Part shown: piece by piece, positions 54,523-63,565 of the stretch
How the letters are laid out: each line of letters starts with the position of its first letter
How positions within the stretch are numbered: the stretch's first letter is position 1
Assembly (NCBI GenBank): GCA_019638975.1
Contig: JAHBST010000001.1
Location: 1-64,000 of the forward strand
DNA length: 64,000 bases
Direction: 5' to 3'
Source of the DNA: Cryobacterium sp.
GTDB taxonomy: Bacteria > Actinomycetota > Actinomycetes > Actinomycetales > Microbacteriaceae
Position numbers and translations under genes: made by a program
The notes under the pieces: model-generated
The model's database searches: none
What the model saw: only the letters and a program-made list of their open reading frames with translations
Told to the model about the DNA's origin: nothing

Positions 54523-55232
54523 TCTCGCGGCTCCTTGCGTCGCCTCGCGGCAACGACGAAGAAGAGTCCCACGCCGATTACCGAGGCTGCCCCAATGATA
54601 AGGGCGATCGGCGGCTCAGCCCCGGTCATTGCGAGCGGAATCGTTCCTCCGCCGCCCGACACCGGGATCGTGACTCCCGAGCTGCATACTGTGGGGGGCA
54701 CGCTGCCGACGACCGCGTCGCTCAGCGAAATCTGGAACGAAAACGTCGCCGTCGCATCCTGACCCGTGCGACCGCTGAGGTCTCCGAGCGCGAGATTTGC
54801 GGAAACTTTGACGACCCCTCCGGGTGGGACGAGCTCGCCTTCCGTCAGCACGCGACACGGTTGCGCATCCGCGAGAGTCGCGGATGAACCGGGGTAGCTC
54901 GTGGTCCCGGCGGATACGGTCAGAGCGTGCGCGAGAACGGGGTCGGAGACCGTCACGTTCGACAGCGACACTCGCAGGAATCCTGCGGCCGAACTCGCAT
55001 TGCGCACAAACAGATCCACTGCCTGACTGTCGCCCGGCACGGTGACGGTGATCTGGTTGAACAACGCGGTGGGCAGGCTCGACGTAAACGTCACGCCGTC
55101 CCGACTCACTTGAATTTCCGTGGACGCGGATGCCGGCCCCACCGCTCCCCCGAGCATGATGGCGAGGATTGCGGCGCCGGTCGCCGCAATCCTGACCGCA
55201 CGCGCGGAGAGCCTCGAGTCCAGGTTTCGCAT
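54519..55232 (-). CDS. LAMTG-anchored secreted protein
   Basis: 237 aa. Signal peptide (about 1-36, ending PASAS), a beta-rich domain with TVTVPGDSQAVDLFVRNASSAAGFLRVSLSNVTV (TasA-like sandwich character), then a Gly-rich linker, LAMTG (200-204), a membrane helix and an RRRK tail. LAxTG is the signal recognised by class E sortases, so the protein is probably attached to the wall; no sortase gene is in this window. TGATG overlap with the upstream gene. Confidence 0.82.
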   Translation of the reverse strand: MRNLDSRLSARAVRIAATGAAILAIMLGGAVGPASASTEIQVSRDGVTFTSSLPTALFNQITVTVPGDSQAVDLFVRNASSAAGFLRVSLSNVTVSDPVLAHALTVSAGTTSYPGSSATLADAQPCRVLTEGELVPPGGVVKVSANLALGDLSGRTGQDATATFSFQISLSDAVVGSVPPTVCSSGVTIPVSGGGGTIPLAMTGAEPPIALIIGAASVIGVGLFFVVAARRRKEPRE

Positions 55233-56950
55233 CACTGACACTTGACGTAGGTGTATTGGAAGATCCAGACGCCTCCCGTGGCGACCACCACTTGGGATGT
55301 CCCGAGGACGGAGCCCGACGAGTTCACCGCCTGCACGGGGTAGGTGCCATCGCTGAGGTTGAAGGGAGGATTGCCGCTGATCGTCGCCGATCCGGTATAG
55401 AACGTCCCGTTGTTCATGTCCGCCCACGTCGTCGCGTTGGTCCGCACTTGAAGCTTGTAGCTTTGCGGCGCCGACGGCGTGAACGAGTAAATCACCGTCT
55501 GGTTGGAACCCGATCCCGTGTTCGTGCATTGAAGGGTCGCGGGCGCCGAGCAGCTCAGGGAAGTGACACCACTCGTGGTCGACCGCCAGAGTCCGCTCGT
55601 TGCGAGCTGATTGCTGAGCCACATGGCACGCACATCGTACTTTCCATCCGCGCCGGTCAGGGCAGAAGGAAGAATGGTGATGGAACTCGCGCCAGCGGTC
55701 GCGTCACCCACGCCGGCCCACGTGCTGCCAGCGCTTGGCTTCGCCTGGAAATTGTAGGTGTCGATCGCCGCGCCACTCCACGAATACGTGACGCCGCCCC
55801 CGGCAGCCGAAGCGCACGACAGCGTCATGGCCGGAACGTCCACGTCCTTCGTCGTGAGCGAGTACCGCTGGTTCGCCGACCCGTCGCACACCGCTTGGGC
55901 GTATTCGACCTCCGGATTGTAGACGCTCGTATTGTTCGGCTGGAGGCACAATCCGCTGTTGCGGTTGACGATCTGGTAGAAGCTGCCCGCTTGCTTCTGC
56001 AATTGCCATTCCTGGCTCACGCGGGAGCCGTTGTCGGTTTCGAGGTCGACGGCGGCGAGCGCCGCTGTCGAGCTGCCCGCAACGTCAAGTCGCACGGCTT
56101 GAGCATGCCGTGGCGTCATGTCGTAGTAGTTTCCGCTCGATCGCGTGAACTTCCACTCCTGGTTGTAGTCCCCCGTGGCATTGCCGGGCTTGCACGCGTA
56201 GTCGATTGCACCCGTGCCGCTCGCCGAGTTGGCGCCATACACGTCGAGGCAATTCAACGTGCCCTGATTCACGATTTGATACCACGTGTTCGGAGTCGGA
56301 CCGAACGCGGGAAAAATCCATGCGGTCTTCTGGGTCGCCGTCGCGCTCGCGGATTGCGACCAATTTCCCACTGTGAGCGAAGCGGAAATGCTCGGCTGGA
56401 TGGTCAGGGCACCCGCTGTTGCCGCGAGGTCGCCTCGCTCAGCGGCGCTCACGCGGATGCAATAGCTCGCGGTCGCGTTCTTGGCGAGGGTACCGGTGAT
56501 CGGTGACCCCGTCGTTGCAACGGTGTCCCAATAACCCGAGATCGCTCCGCTCGGCGGCGTTCCGACCGCCGCGCAACCTCCCGTGTTGGTCGTGGACCAA
56601 ATGGTCACGGCGAGCTTTGCGGCGAGCGCGGCATCCCCGGTATAGCCCAGCGACATCGTGAAGGTTCCCGGGGTCGAACTCGAGGTAACCGTGTTGTTCG
56701 TGAGAGTGACGCTTCCGGTTGTCTTCAACAGGTGATTTTGGAAGGTGAAAGCGTTCGAGTTGAACCCGGAAGTGGAGATCCCCAGAGTCGCGGCGCTCGC
56801 GGTGCTCGATGCCGTCGCACCGGTAGTCCAGGCGGCATAGCTCGCCGTCCCGCCGATGAGGAGAAGGAACACAGCCACACCGGCGATGATTCCGTGTCGC
56901 GCGGACCGGAACGAAGGCCGACGGGGTTCGGTCTTGCGGTGGGCGCCCAT
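55232..56950 (-). CDS. SipW-dependent TasA-like protein with ricin-type lectin domain
   Basis: 572 aa. Residues 1-45: SipW-type signal peptide (basic region, hydrophobic core, GGTASYAAWTTG). About 50-200: TasA/CalY-like beta-sandwich. About 222-370: ricin-type beta-trefoil (NTWYQIVNQGTLNCLDVYG, QEWKF, SFYQIVNRNSGLCLQP), which binds sugars in many homologues. About 376-572: two diverged beta-sandwich repeats, each with Cys near the start and end and a YxxQ/L-x-W-x-D core. The ATG is 2 nt after the upstream stop. Confidence 0.85.
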   Translation of the reverse strand: MGAHRKTEPRRPSFRSARHGIIAGVAVFLLLIGGTASYAAWTTGATASSTASAATLGISTSGFNSNAFTFQNHLLKTTGSVTLTNNTVTSSSTPGTFTMSLGYTGDAALAAKLAVTIWSTTNTGGCAAVGTPPSGAISGYWDTVATTGSPITGTLAKNATASYCIRVSAAERGDLAATAGALTIQPSISASLTVGNWSQSASATATQKTAWIFPAFGPTPNTWYQIVNQGTLNCLDVYGANSASGTGAIDYACKPGNATGDYNQEWKFTRSSGNYYDMTPRHAQAVRLDVAGSSTAALAAVDLETDNGSRVSQEWQLQKQAGSFYQIVNRNSGLCLQPNNTSVYNPEVEYAQAVCDGSANQRYSLTTKDVDVPAMTLSCASAAGGGVTYSWSGAAIDTYNFQAKPSAGSTWAGVGDATAGASSITILPSALTGADGKYDVRAMWLSNQLATSGLWRSTTSGVTSLSCSAPATLQCTNTGSGSNQTVIYSFTPSAPQSYKLQVRTNATTWADMNNGTFYTGSATISGNPPFNLSDGTYPVQAVNSSGSVLGTSQVVVATGGVWIFQYTYVKCQ

Positions 56951-56952
56951 GA

Positions 56953-57507
56953 TCAGGTGCCCGTGGTCGACGTAAATGTGATCGTGAAGCTCTGGTTCGT
57001 CCCTTGCGCGCCCGACGGTGCGCTCGCGGGCATCGTCACTTGAACACAGACAAGCGACTGTTCGGACGCCGTGAACACTCCGAGGTTCGTCGGGGACACG
57101 GTCGAACTCGCACCGCTGATCGTCGCCCCGCACGCGCCCTTCTTCAGATGAACCAGGAGAGGCCCGAATCCACCCGTTGTCAGGGCCGTGACGGTTCCGG
57201 ACACGTTGCCGGTGTTCTTCACCGTGACTTGCTGTGAGACGACGTCTCCGGGAAGAAGCTTTGCCCACGCGGTGCCGTCGACCGCTGCGCTGGATGCGCC
57301 GTTGACGGTCAATCCCATGGTGCCCGTCGTGATCGTCGCATTCGGGATGCTGCGAGCGCCGTTCCAGAGAGCGTACGTACCGCCGGCAGCGAAGGCGGCA
57401 ATGACGCTGGCGCCCGCGATCGCTGCTGTGGAGGCGAGCATGCCCCTAATGACGGGCCGCGGTGCGGTCGTAGCGCGGTGTCGCGGCTTCGTAGTTCTGG
57501 TGGGCAT
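56953..57507 (-). CDS. TasA/CalY-like SipW-dependent secreted protein
   Basis: 184 aa. Arg-rich N-region, hydrophobic core (about 24-42) and GGTYALWNG (42-50), the hallmark of SipW-type signal peptides. The mature part (about 50-184) is a Thr/Ser/Gly-rich beta domain with LLPGDVVSQQVTVKNTGNVSGTVTALTT, as in camelysin/TasA proteins that form extracellular fibres. Preceded by a near-perfect AGGAGGTGA ribosome-binding site, the strongest in the window. Confidence 0.87.
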   Translation of the reverse strand: MPTRTTKPRHRATTAPRPVIRGMLASTAAIAGASVIAAFAAGGTYALWNGARSIPNATITTGTMGLTVNGASSAAVDGTAWAKLLPGDVVSQQVTVKNTGNVSGTVTALTTGGFGPLLVHLKKGACGATISGASSTVSPTNLGVFTASEQSLVCVQVTMPASAPSGAQGTNQSFTITFTSTTGT

Positions 57508-57551
57508 GATTCACCTCCTCACGAGGATCGGTTGTCGGAAAAGCCCGGAGT

Positions 57552-57583
57552 GGGTGCCCCGCCTGGGTGGAGGCGGGGCACCC
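57552..57583 (-). terminator. Strong intercistronic hairpin in the surface cassette
   Basis: GGGTGCCCCGCC / GGCGGGGCACCC, a perfect 12-bp stem with an 8-nt loop, lies 9 nt after the stop of the first cassette gene and 45 nt before the TasA-like gene. It lacks a T tract, so it may act as a partial terminator or as a 3' stabiliser of the first message. Confidence 0.65.
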
Positions 57584-57592
57584 CGGGGAACA

Positions 57593-58099
57593 TCAGAGGT
57601 GCTGGTCTACGCGGAAGGCCAGGCCGGTCAGGTTGATCGTCTTGCCTTGCGTCGCGTTGAGCGAGGTCGACTTGAACGCAGCCGTGACCTTGACGGGAAG
57701 GACGTACGTTCCCGCCGCGGCGATGTTGTACGTTCCGTCGCCGTTGCTCGTGACGTTGGCCGGGAGGGTCCCGGTGACCGTCAGCGTAATCGTGACATCG
57801 GCGATCAGCCCTGCGTCGCCCGTGATGCTCGACGGGTCAACCGAAAGGGTTCCCTTGATGTGGTCGCCGACGGCGGTCACGGAGACGCTCGCGGTGTACT
57901 CGTACGAGTCGCCCGGAACCCAGTTCGTGGGAGCCGTGTTCCAGGTACCGGCAGTGGCGGTCATCGTCAGCGTTCCGGTGTTGATCGATCCGGCGTTGAC
58001 GGTGTCCGTTGCGTTCCAGAGGGCGAGCGAGCCCGCACCTCCGAGAAGAAGAGCGATACCGGCGGCGCCGGCGATCGCAGCTTTGGTGAGCTTGTTCAT
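57593..58099 (-). CDS. Alternate-type signal peptide (SipW-dependent, TasA-like) protein
   Basis: 168 aa. MNKLTKAAIAGAAGIALLLGGAGSLALWNA is the actinobacterial alternate-type signal peptide with the ALWN cleavage motif. The mature part (30-168) is a Thr-rich beta sandwich: TNWVPGDSYEYTASVSVTAVG, and DVTITLTVTGTLP. Similar in design to the TasA-like gene downstream. The frame stays open upstream, but the signal peptide begins at 58099. First gene of the cassette, behind a long leader. Confidence 0.87.
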   Translation of the reverse strand: MNKLTKAAIAGAAGIALLLGGAGSLALWNATDTVNAGSINTGTLTMTATAGTWNTAPTNWVPGDSYEYTASVSVTAVGDHIKGTLSVDPSSITGDAGLIADVTITLTVTGTLPANVTSNGDGTYNIAAAGTYVLPVKVTAAFKSTSLNATQGKTINLTGLAFRVDQHL

Positions 58100-58104
58100 G
58101 GTGT

Positions 58105-58123
58105 GTCCTGTTCGGGTCAGGAC
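58105..58123 (-). promoter_or_regulatory. Leader hairpin covering the ribosome-binding region
   Basis: GTCCTG-n7-CAGGAC forms a 6-bp stem just before the first cassette gene (minus strand). Its downstream arm contains the only AGGA near the ATG at 58099, so folding would hide the ribosome-binding site. Confidence 0.45.
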
Positions 58124-58269
58124 CCGGGCACGCAGCATCCAGTTCAACTGGAAGCCCGCATTCGGGTCGCGGGTCATTTCAGTGTTCCGACTGGCGAATT
58201 CGCCGGCCGGTGGAATTACCTGACTCGAATCAGTGCTGGATTCGGGCTCCGGTATATCCCCCGCTGAAG

Positions 58270-58298
58270 ACTGTACTTGTCGGCACAAGGGAGGACAA
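58270..58298 (-). promoter_or_regulatory. Promoter of the surface cassette
   Basis: Minus strand TTGTCC (58293-58298), 17-bp spacer, TACAGT (58270-58275). A start near 58263 gives a leader of about 160 nt. The rest of the 331-bp gap to glgE holds the glgE -10 box and GC-rich repeats such as CCCAC-n-GTGGG-like arms at about 58306-58325; no other gene is seen there. Confidence 0.6.
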
Positions 58299-58418
58299 CG
58301 TTTGTACCCCACCCAAAAGTGGGCACACCCCCTCGGGGGCCATAGACACATGAGTATGCCTCGGCCTCTCGAGCGTGCGAATATCCCCTTGCGATAACCG
58401 AAATGGCCTGCCGTTCGC

Positions 58419-58424
58419 TACGGT
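58419..58424 (+). promoter_or_regulatory. -10 box TACGGT of leaderless glgE
   Basis: TACGGT, 6 nt, GTG at 58431. Confidence 0.6.
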
Positions 58425-58430
58425 CGAAGA

Positions 58431-60440
58431 GTGAGCCCTGATTACCAGCCGACCTCGAGTCGGATACCGCAACGGCTGGTGTCGCCCCGACAGCCGACGG
58501 ATCGATTTCCCCCGAAAGCCTGGGTCGGAGAAGTCGTGCCGTTCCGCGCTACCGTCTTCGCCGAAGGGCATGATTCACTGGGAGTCGAACTCGACCTCAC
58601 TTCCCCCGCCAGCGCATCCGCTCGTCATCGCATGGAGCTGCGCTCGCCCGGCCTCGACTTGTGGGAAGCCCTCGTTCTCGTCGACGAACCCGGAATCTGG
58701 TCGTTTCGAATTCTCGCGTGGAAGGACGATTGGTCGACGTGGCTGCGGTCCGCGGAACTGAAGATTCCGGCTGGCGTGGATACCGAGCTGACCTTCGACG
58801 AGGGTGCAGCGCTGCTTGCGCGCGCCAGGTCCGCTGCCAAATCCTCGTCGTCGATTCGATTGATCGCTCGCGCGCTCGCCGTGCTCACGGATACCGCCTT
58901 GCCCGACTCGGAGCGACTCGCGATCGCGCGCGAAGAGGAACTCGAAAGGGCGCTTCGCGATCATCCGCTCGCCTCTCTGGAGACGACGGGAGAGCCACAC
59001 GCGCTGCGCGTCGAACGGACACGCGCTGGCGTCGGTAGCTGGTACGAGTTCTTCCCGCGATCGGAAGGGGCCAAGCGAAACAAGGACGGCACGTGGACGA
59101 GCGGAACGTTCGCGACCGCAGCGCGACGCTTGCCCGCCATCGCCGAGATGGGTTTCGACGTCGTCTACCTTCCGCCCATCCATCCGATCGGATCGAGCTT
59201 CCGCAAAGGCGCCAACAACGCCCTGACCGCTGCGAAGCACGAACCAGGGTCCCCGTGGGCGATCGGCTCCCCCGCGGGCGGCCACGACGCCATCCACCCC
59301 GACCTCGGGACCGTCGCGGACTTCACGGCATTTCTGGCCGCGGCGAAGAAGAACTCCCTCGAGGTCGCGATCGATCTCGCTCTTCAATGCTCGCCCGACC
59401 ATCCGTGGGTTTCCGAGCATCCCGAGTGGTTCGCACATCGCGTCGATGGCACGATCGCGTTCGCGGAGAATCCGCCCAAAAAGTATCAGGACATCTACCC
59501 GCTCTCTTTCGACAACGACGAAGCCGGCTTGCGCGCGGAGATTCTGCGCATCGTCCACTACTGGATTTCCGTGGGCGTGAAAATCTTCCGAGTCGACAAT
59601 CCGCACACCAAACCGCTCCGATTCTGGGAATGGCTGCTCCACGAGGTCGCGCTCACGGACCCTGATGTCGTGTTTCTCGCCGAAGCGTTCACACGACCAG
59701 CCCCGCTTCACGCGCTCGCCGAAATCGGATTCCAGCAGTCCTACACCTATTTCACCTGGCGGAACACGAAGCCGGAACTCGAAGAGTATCTCACCGAGCT
59801 TTCCCACGATTCCAGCGACTTCCTGCGGCCCAATCTGTTCGTGAACACACCCGACATCCTTACCGAATACCTCCAGTTCGGCGGAGTTCCCGCATACCGG
59901 ATTCGCGCCGCAATCGCGGCAACCGCAAGTCCGAGCTGGGGGGTGTATTCCGGATACGAGTTGTTCGAGAACATCGCGCGCGACGGATCCGAAGAGAACA
60001 TCGACAACGAGAAATACGAATACCGGCCGCGCGATTGGGCGAAGGCCGCTCGGAACGGGTCGACTCTCGCGCCGTACTTGCGCCAACTCAATCGAATCCG
60101 ATCGGAACACCCGGCCTTGCGCCAATTGAAGAATCTCGCGGTGCACTGGAGCGACGATCCCGCGATCCTCGTGTACAGCAAGTTCCTCGAGAGCCGATTC
60201 ACGGGCACCGGGCGCGACGACGCCGTCATTGTCGTCGCCAACGTCGATCCGCATTCGGTTCGCGAAACGACCGTGCACCTCGATCTGGAGAGAATCGGTC
60301 TAGACGCCGAGGCACGATTTGCCGTCACCGATCTGCTGACCGGCGAAAGCTTCGACTGGACTCGAGACAATTACGTTCGGCTCGATGCCTTCACCGCGCC
60401 GGTGCACATCCTTTCGGTGGAAGCGGCGGAGGCACGCTGA
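58431..60440 (+). CDS. glgE: Alpha-1,4-glucan:maltose-1-phosphate maltosyltransferase
   Basis: 669 aa GH13_3 enzyme that extends alpha-glucan with maltose from maltose-1-phosphate. N-terminal beta domain, then the TIM barrel: [32 protein letters not shown] with the Asp nucleophile, [11 protein letters not shown] with the Glu acid/base, and [18 protein letters not shown] overlap with glgB couples the two. treS and maltokinase genes, which supply maltose-1-phosphate, are not in the window. Confidence 0.96.
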   Translation: MSPDYQPTSSRIPQRLVSPRQPTDRFPPKAWVGEVVPFRATVFAEGHDSLGVELDLTSPASASARHRMELRSPGLDLWEALVLVDEPGIWSFRILAWKDDWSTWLRSAELKIPAGVDTELTFDEGAALLARARSAAKSSSSIRLIARALAVLTDTALPDSERLAIAREEELERALRDHPLASLETTGEPHALRVERTRAGVGSWYEFFPRSEGAKRNKDGTWTSGTFATAARRLPAIAEMGFDVVYLPPIHPIGSSFRKGANNALTAAKHEPGSPWAIGSPAGGHDAIHPDLGTVADFTAFLAAAKKNSLEVAIDLALQCSPDHPWVSEHPEWFAHRVDGTIAFAENPPKKYQDIYPLSFDNDEAGLRAEILRIVHYWISVGVKIFRVDNPHTKPLRFWEWLLHEVALTDPDVVFLAEAFTRPAPLHALAEIGFQQSYTYFTWRNTKPELEEYLTELSHDSSDFLRPNLFVNTPDILTEYLQFGGVPAYRIRAAIAATASPSWGVYSGYELFENIARDGSEENIDNEKYEYRPRDWAKAARNGSTLAPYLRQLNRIRSEHPALRQLKNLAVHWSDDPAILVYSKFLESRFTGTGRDDAVIVVANVDPHSVRETTVHLDLERIGLDAEARFAVTDLLTGESFDWTRDNYVRLDAFTAPVHILSVEAAEAR

Positions 60441-62614
60441 TGTCGCCGGCAAAGGCGGTCGACGCAGTCACCGAGGAGGAGCTTGCGGCGATTGCGGGGG
60501 GCCGCCACCCCGAACCGCACTCTATTCTTGGGCAGCATGCTCGGGGCAGCGGTTGGGTGATCAGGGCGCGCCGACCGCTTGCCGCATCCGTGACGGCGAT
60601 CCGCGCGAACGGTACGCGCATTCCCCTCCGCCACGTCTCGAGCGGCATTTGGCAGGGGACCGCTCGCGGGAGGGGCCAGCCCTATGTTCTCGAAACGACT
60701 TATGAATCCGGGCCCGACTGGATTGCGGACGATCCCTACCGCTTCGTCCCGTCCATCGGAGAAGTCGATCTTTACCTTTTCGGCGAAGGGCGCCACGAGA
60801 AACTGTGGGATGCGCTCGGTGCTCACGCGAGACAGCACGAAGGCGTCGACGGCACCTCGTTCACCGTGTGGGCTCCGCACGCCCGCGCCGCCAGAGTCGT
60901 CGGCGATTTCAACAATTGGGACGGCACGGGAAGTGCCATGCGCCGGCTGGACGACAACGGCGTCTGGGAGCTCTTCCTTCCCGACGTCCGGCCGGGTGCC
61001 GCCTACAAATTCGAACTACTGACGGCCGCGGGCAACTGGGTTCTTCGCGCGGATCCGATGGCGAGGCACTCCGAAATCCCGCCCGCCACGGCATCCCGGG
61101 TCACCGCGAGCGGATATGAATGGGCAGACTCCGACTGGATGAGCGATCGCGCCGGACGGGACCCGCTCACGAATCCGATGAGCGTCTTCGAAGTTCACGC
61201 CGGCTCATGGCGACCGGGACTTGGCTACCGCGACCTTGCGACGGAACTCGTGGACTACGTTCGCGAACTCGGCTACACGCACGTCGAATTCCTGCCCCTC
61301 GCCGAGCATCCCTTTGGCGGATCCTGGGGATATCAGGTCACGGGCTACTACGCGCCAACCAGCCGATTCGGGGACCCCGACGACCTCCGGTACCTCATCG
61401 ATCGACTACACGCGGCGGGCATCGGCGTCATCATGGACTGGGTCCCCGCACATTTCCCCAAAGATGAGTGGGCGCTCGCACGGTTCGACGGGGAAACTCT
61501 GTACGAGCACGGAGATCCACAGCGCGGTGAACAACACGACTGGGGGACGCTCATCTTCGATTTCGGGCGATCCCAGGTTCGAAATTTTCTCGTCGCGAAC
61601 GCCCTGTACTGGTTCGACGAATTCCACGTGGACGGATTGCGAGTGGACGCCGTGGCGTCCATGCTGTACCTCGACTATTCGAAGAACGCCGGGGAGTGGA
61701 CACCGAACAAATTCGGGGGCCGCGAGAACCTCGAAGCGATCGACCTTCTGAAGGAAGTCAACGCGACCGTCTACAAGCATCATCCGGGAATCGTGATGAT
61801 CGCGGAAGAGTCGACGGCCTTCGCGGGAGTGACAGCGCCGACGAGCGCGGACGGGCTCGGCTTCGGACTCAAGTGGAACATGGGTTGGATGCACGACACC
61901 CTGCAATTCATGGCCGTCGATCCGCTGTACCGATCGCACCACCATGGAGAGCTCACGTTCAGCCTCGTGTACGCGTTCAGCGAGAATTTCCTGCTTCCCA
62001 TCAGCCACGACGAAGTCGTTCACGGCAAAGGCTCGCTGCTGCAAAAAATGCCGGGAGACCAGTGGCAAAAGCTCGCGAACGTGCGAGCGTACCTCGCGTA
62101 CCAATGGGCTCATCCCGGCAAGCAGCTTCTCTTCATGGGCCAGGAGTTCGGCCAGCCGTCGGAGTGGAGCGAGGAGCGCGGGCTCGATTGGTGGATTCTC
62201 GATCAGCCCGTCCATCGCGGCCTGCTCACCCTCGTGTCCCGCCTGAACCGCACTTATCGTGAGACGCCCGCGCTCTGGCAGCTCGACCACGAGTCGCGCG
62301 GGTTTCAATGGATCATCGGTGACGACAGCCGCAACAATGTGATCGCGTTCCTCCGCTGGACTTTCGACGGGGACCCGATCGCGGTCGTCATCAACTTCTC
62401 GGGGAACCCCGTCGGGCCGTATCGGATCGGGCTCCCCCGATTCGGCGAGTGGGTCGAGCTCCTGAACACGGACGCGATCGAGTTCGGCGGTTCCGGCGTG
62501 GGGAACCTCGGATCGATCACGGCGGACGGGCCACCGCACAATGGCCAGCCGAATTCCGCGGAGATCACCCTTCCGCCTCTCGCCGCTTTGTGGCTCGCGC
62601 CGGCGCGGCTGTAG
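60440..62614 (+). CDS. glgB: 1,4-alpha-glucan branching enzyme
   Basis: 724 aa GH13_9 enzyme introducing alpha-1,6 branches. CBM48 region ([25 protein letters not shown]), barrel motifs [42 protein letters not shown] (Asp nucleophile), MIAEESTAF (Glu) and [16 protein letters not shown]. The C-terminal beta domain is complete. Ends 12 bp from the convergent cnoX-like stop. Confidence 0.97.
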   Translation: MSPAKAVDAVTEEELAAIAGGRHPEPHSILGQHARGSGWVIRARRPLAASVTAIRANGTRIPLRHVSSGIWQGTARGRGQPYVLETTYESGPDWIADDPYRFVPSIGEVDLYLFGEGRHEKLWDALGAHARQHEGVDGTSFTVWAPHARAARVVGDFNNWDGTGSAMRRLDDNGVWELFLPDVRPGAAYKFELLTAAGNWVLRADPMARHSEIPPATASRVTASGYEWADSDWMSDRAGRDPLTNPMSVFEVHAGSWRPGLGYRDLATELVDYVRELGYTHVEFLPLAEHPFGGSWGYQVTGYYAPTSRFGDPDDLRYLIDRLHAAGIGVIMDWVPAHFPKDEWALARFDGETLYEHGDPQRGEQHDWGTLIFDFGRSQVRNFLVANALYWFDEFHVDGLRVDAVASMLYLDYSKNAGEWTPNKFGGRENLEAIDLLKEVNATVYKHHPGIVMIAEESTAFAGVTAPTSADGLGFGLKWNMGWMHDTLQFMAVDPLYRSHHHGELTFSLVYAFSENFLLPISHDEVVHGKGSLLQKMPGDQWQKLANVRAYLAYQWAHPGKQLLFMGQEFGQPSEWSEERGLDWWILDQPVHRGLLTLVSRLNRTYRETPALWQLDHESRGFQWIIGDDSRNNVIAFLRWTFDGDPIAVVINFSGNPVGPYRIGLPRFGEWVELLNTDAIEFGGSGVGNLGSITADGPPHNGQPNSAEITLPPLAALWLAPARL

Positions 62615-62626
62615 TGCGCAAGGCGC

Positions 62627-63565
62627 TCAGTACAAGAGGGAGGTGAGCCGCCGCCGCGCATTCGCCACGCGCGGGTCATCCGCTCCGGCGATCTCGAAGT
62701 AGGAAAGCAACCTCGTGCGGACCGCATCCTTCGACTTCGAGTCCAAACCCGCGAAGAGGTCCAGAAGCCGGCCGAAAGCATCGTCGAGGTGCCCACCTGA
62801 AACATCGAGGTCGGCGACGGCGAGTTGGGATTCGAGGTCGTCGGGATTCGATGCTGCGGAGGCGCGGATGTCCTCGGCCGTCTTCCCGTCGAGTCGCGCC
62901 AAGAGCGAGACTTGCGCGAGTCCCGCAACCGCGAGGACATCGCGCGGATCCTGCGCGATCGCAGTGCGGTACTCGGAGATCGCCGCCTCAAAATCGCCTC
63001 GGTCGATCGCGTCGAAAGCAGCCTGGTGGTGCGGTGGAAGCGGTTCCTCGACCGGCGGATCGGCCGGATCGGCGGGAGCGGCCACTGCCGCACTCCCCGT
63101 GACACCATTTTGCGCGGCGATCGTGAGCACTTGTTCGAGAACGGATCGACTCTCGGCTTCGGGAAGCTCGCCCTCGTAGAGGGCCACGGGACGGCCGCCG
63201 ATGACCGCCGCGACGGTGGGCGCCGCGGTCACTCGAAACGCTTGCGCCACTTGCGCGTTGAGCCGCGCGTCGACCGTGGCGAGGACGAGCTTTCCCGCGA
63301 AACCGCGGACGACTCGCTCCAGAGTCGCGGATGGACTTCCCGCGTACAATTCGACGATCACCGTCACAGTGCGGGAGAGTTCGAGCACTTCGCCGAAGTT
63401 GGCATCCGTCGCGGCGAAGACGAGGGACTCCACGACAGCCTCGCCGCTCGGCGGACCATCCGGATTCGCCGGACCGGCGCCCGCGGCAGGAGCGCCCGGC
63501 TTGTCGCGAAGAAGCGAGGACAAGTCGACCGCGCCCCGCAATTGTGTGGGTGGAAGGTCTGTCAC
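62627..63565 (-). CDS. cnoX: Thioredoxin-like chaperedoxin (YbbN/CnoX type)
   Basis: 312 aa. N-terminal thioredoxin fold (about 55-160) without a CxxC motif: TVTVIVELYAGSPSATLERVV stands where WC..C would be, and VTAAPTVAAVIGGRPVALYEG matches the cis-Pro region. The C-terminal part (about 185-312) holds TPR-like repeats (AAFDAIDRGDFEAAISEYRTAIAQDP). YbbN/CnoX proteins hold unfolded or oxidised clients. The GTG at 63565 follows AAGGGAG and overlaps the upstream stop (GTGA). Confidence 0.87.
   Translation of the reverse strand: MTDLPPTQLRGAVDLSSLLRDKPGAPAAGAGPANPDGPPSGEAVVESLVFAATDANFGEVLELSRTVTVIVELYAGSPSATLERVVRGFAGKLVLATVDARLNAQVAQAFRVTAAPTVAAVIGGRPVALYEGELPEAESRSVLEQVLTIAAQNGVTGSAAVAAPADPADPPVEEPLPPHHQAAFDAIDRGDFEAAISEYRTAIAQDPRDVLAVAGLAQVSLLARLDGKTAEDIRASAASNPDDLESQLAVADLDVSGGHLDDAFGRLLDLFAGLDSKSKDAVRTRLLSYFEIAGADDPRVANARRRLTSLLY

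Noticed and set aside
57593..58351. Longer N-terminus for the alternate-type signal peptide protein
   Set aside because: The frame is open to 58351 but crosses the predicted promoter; the signal peptide begins at the ATG at 58099.
58575..60278. Minus-strand open frame of about 567 codons opposite glgE
   Set aside because: Antisense artefact; glgE on the plus strand has all catalytic motifs.
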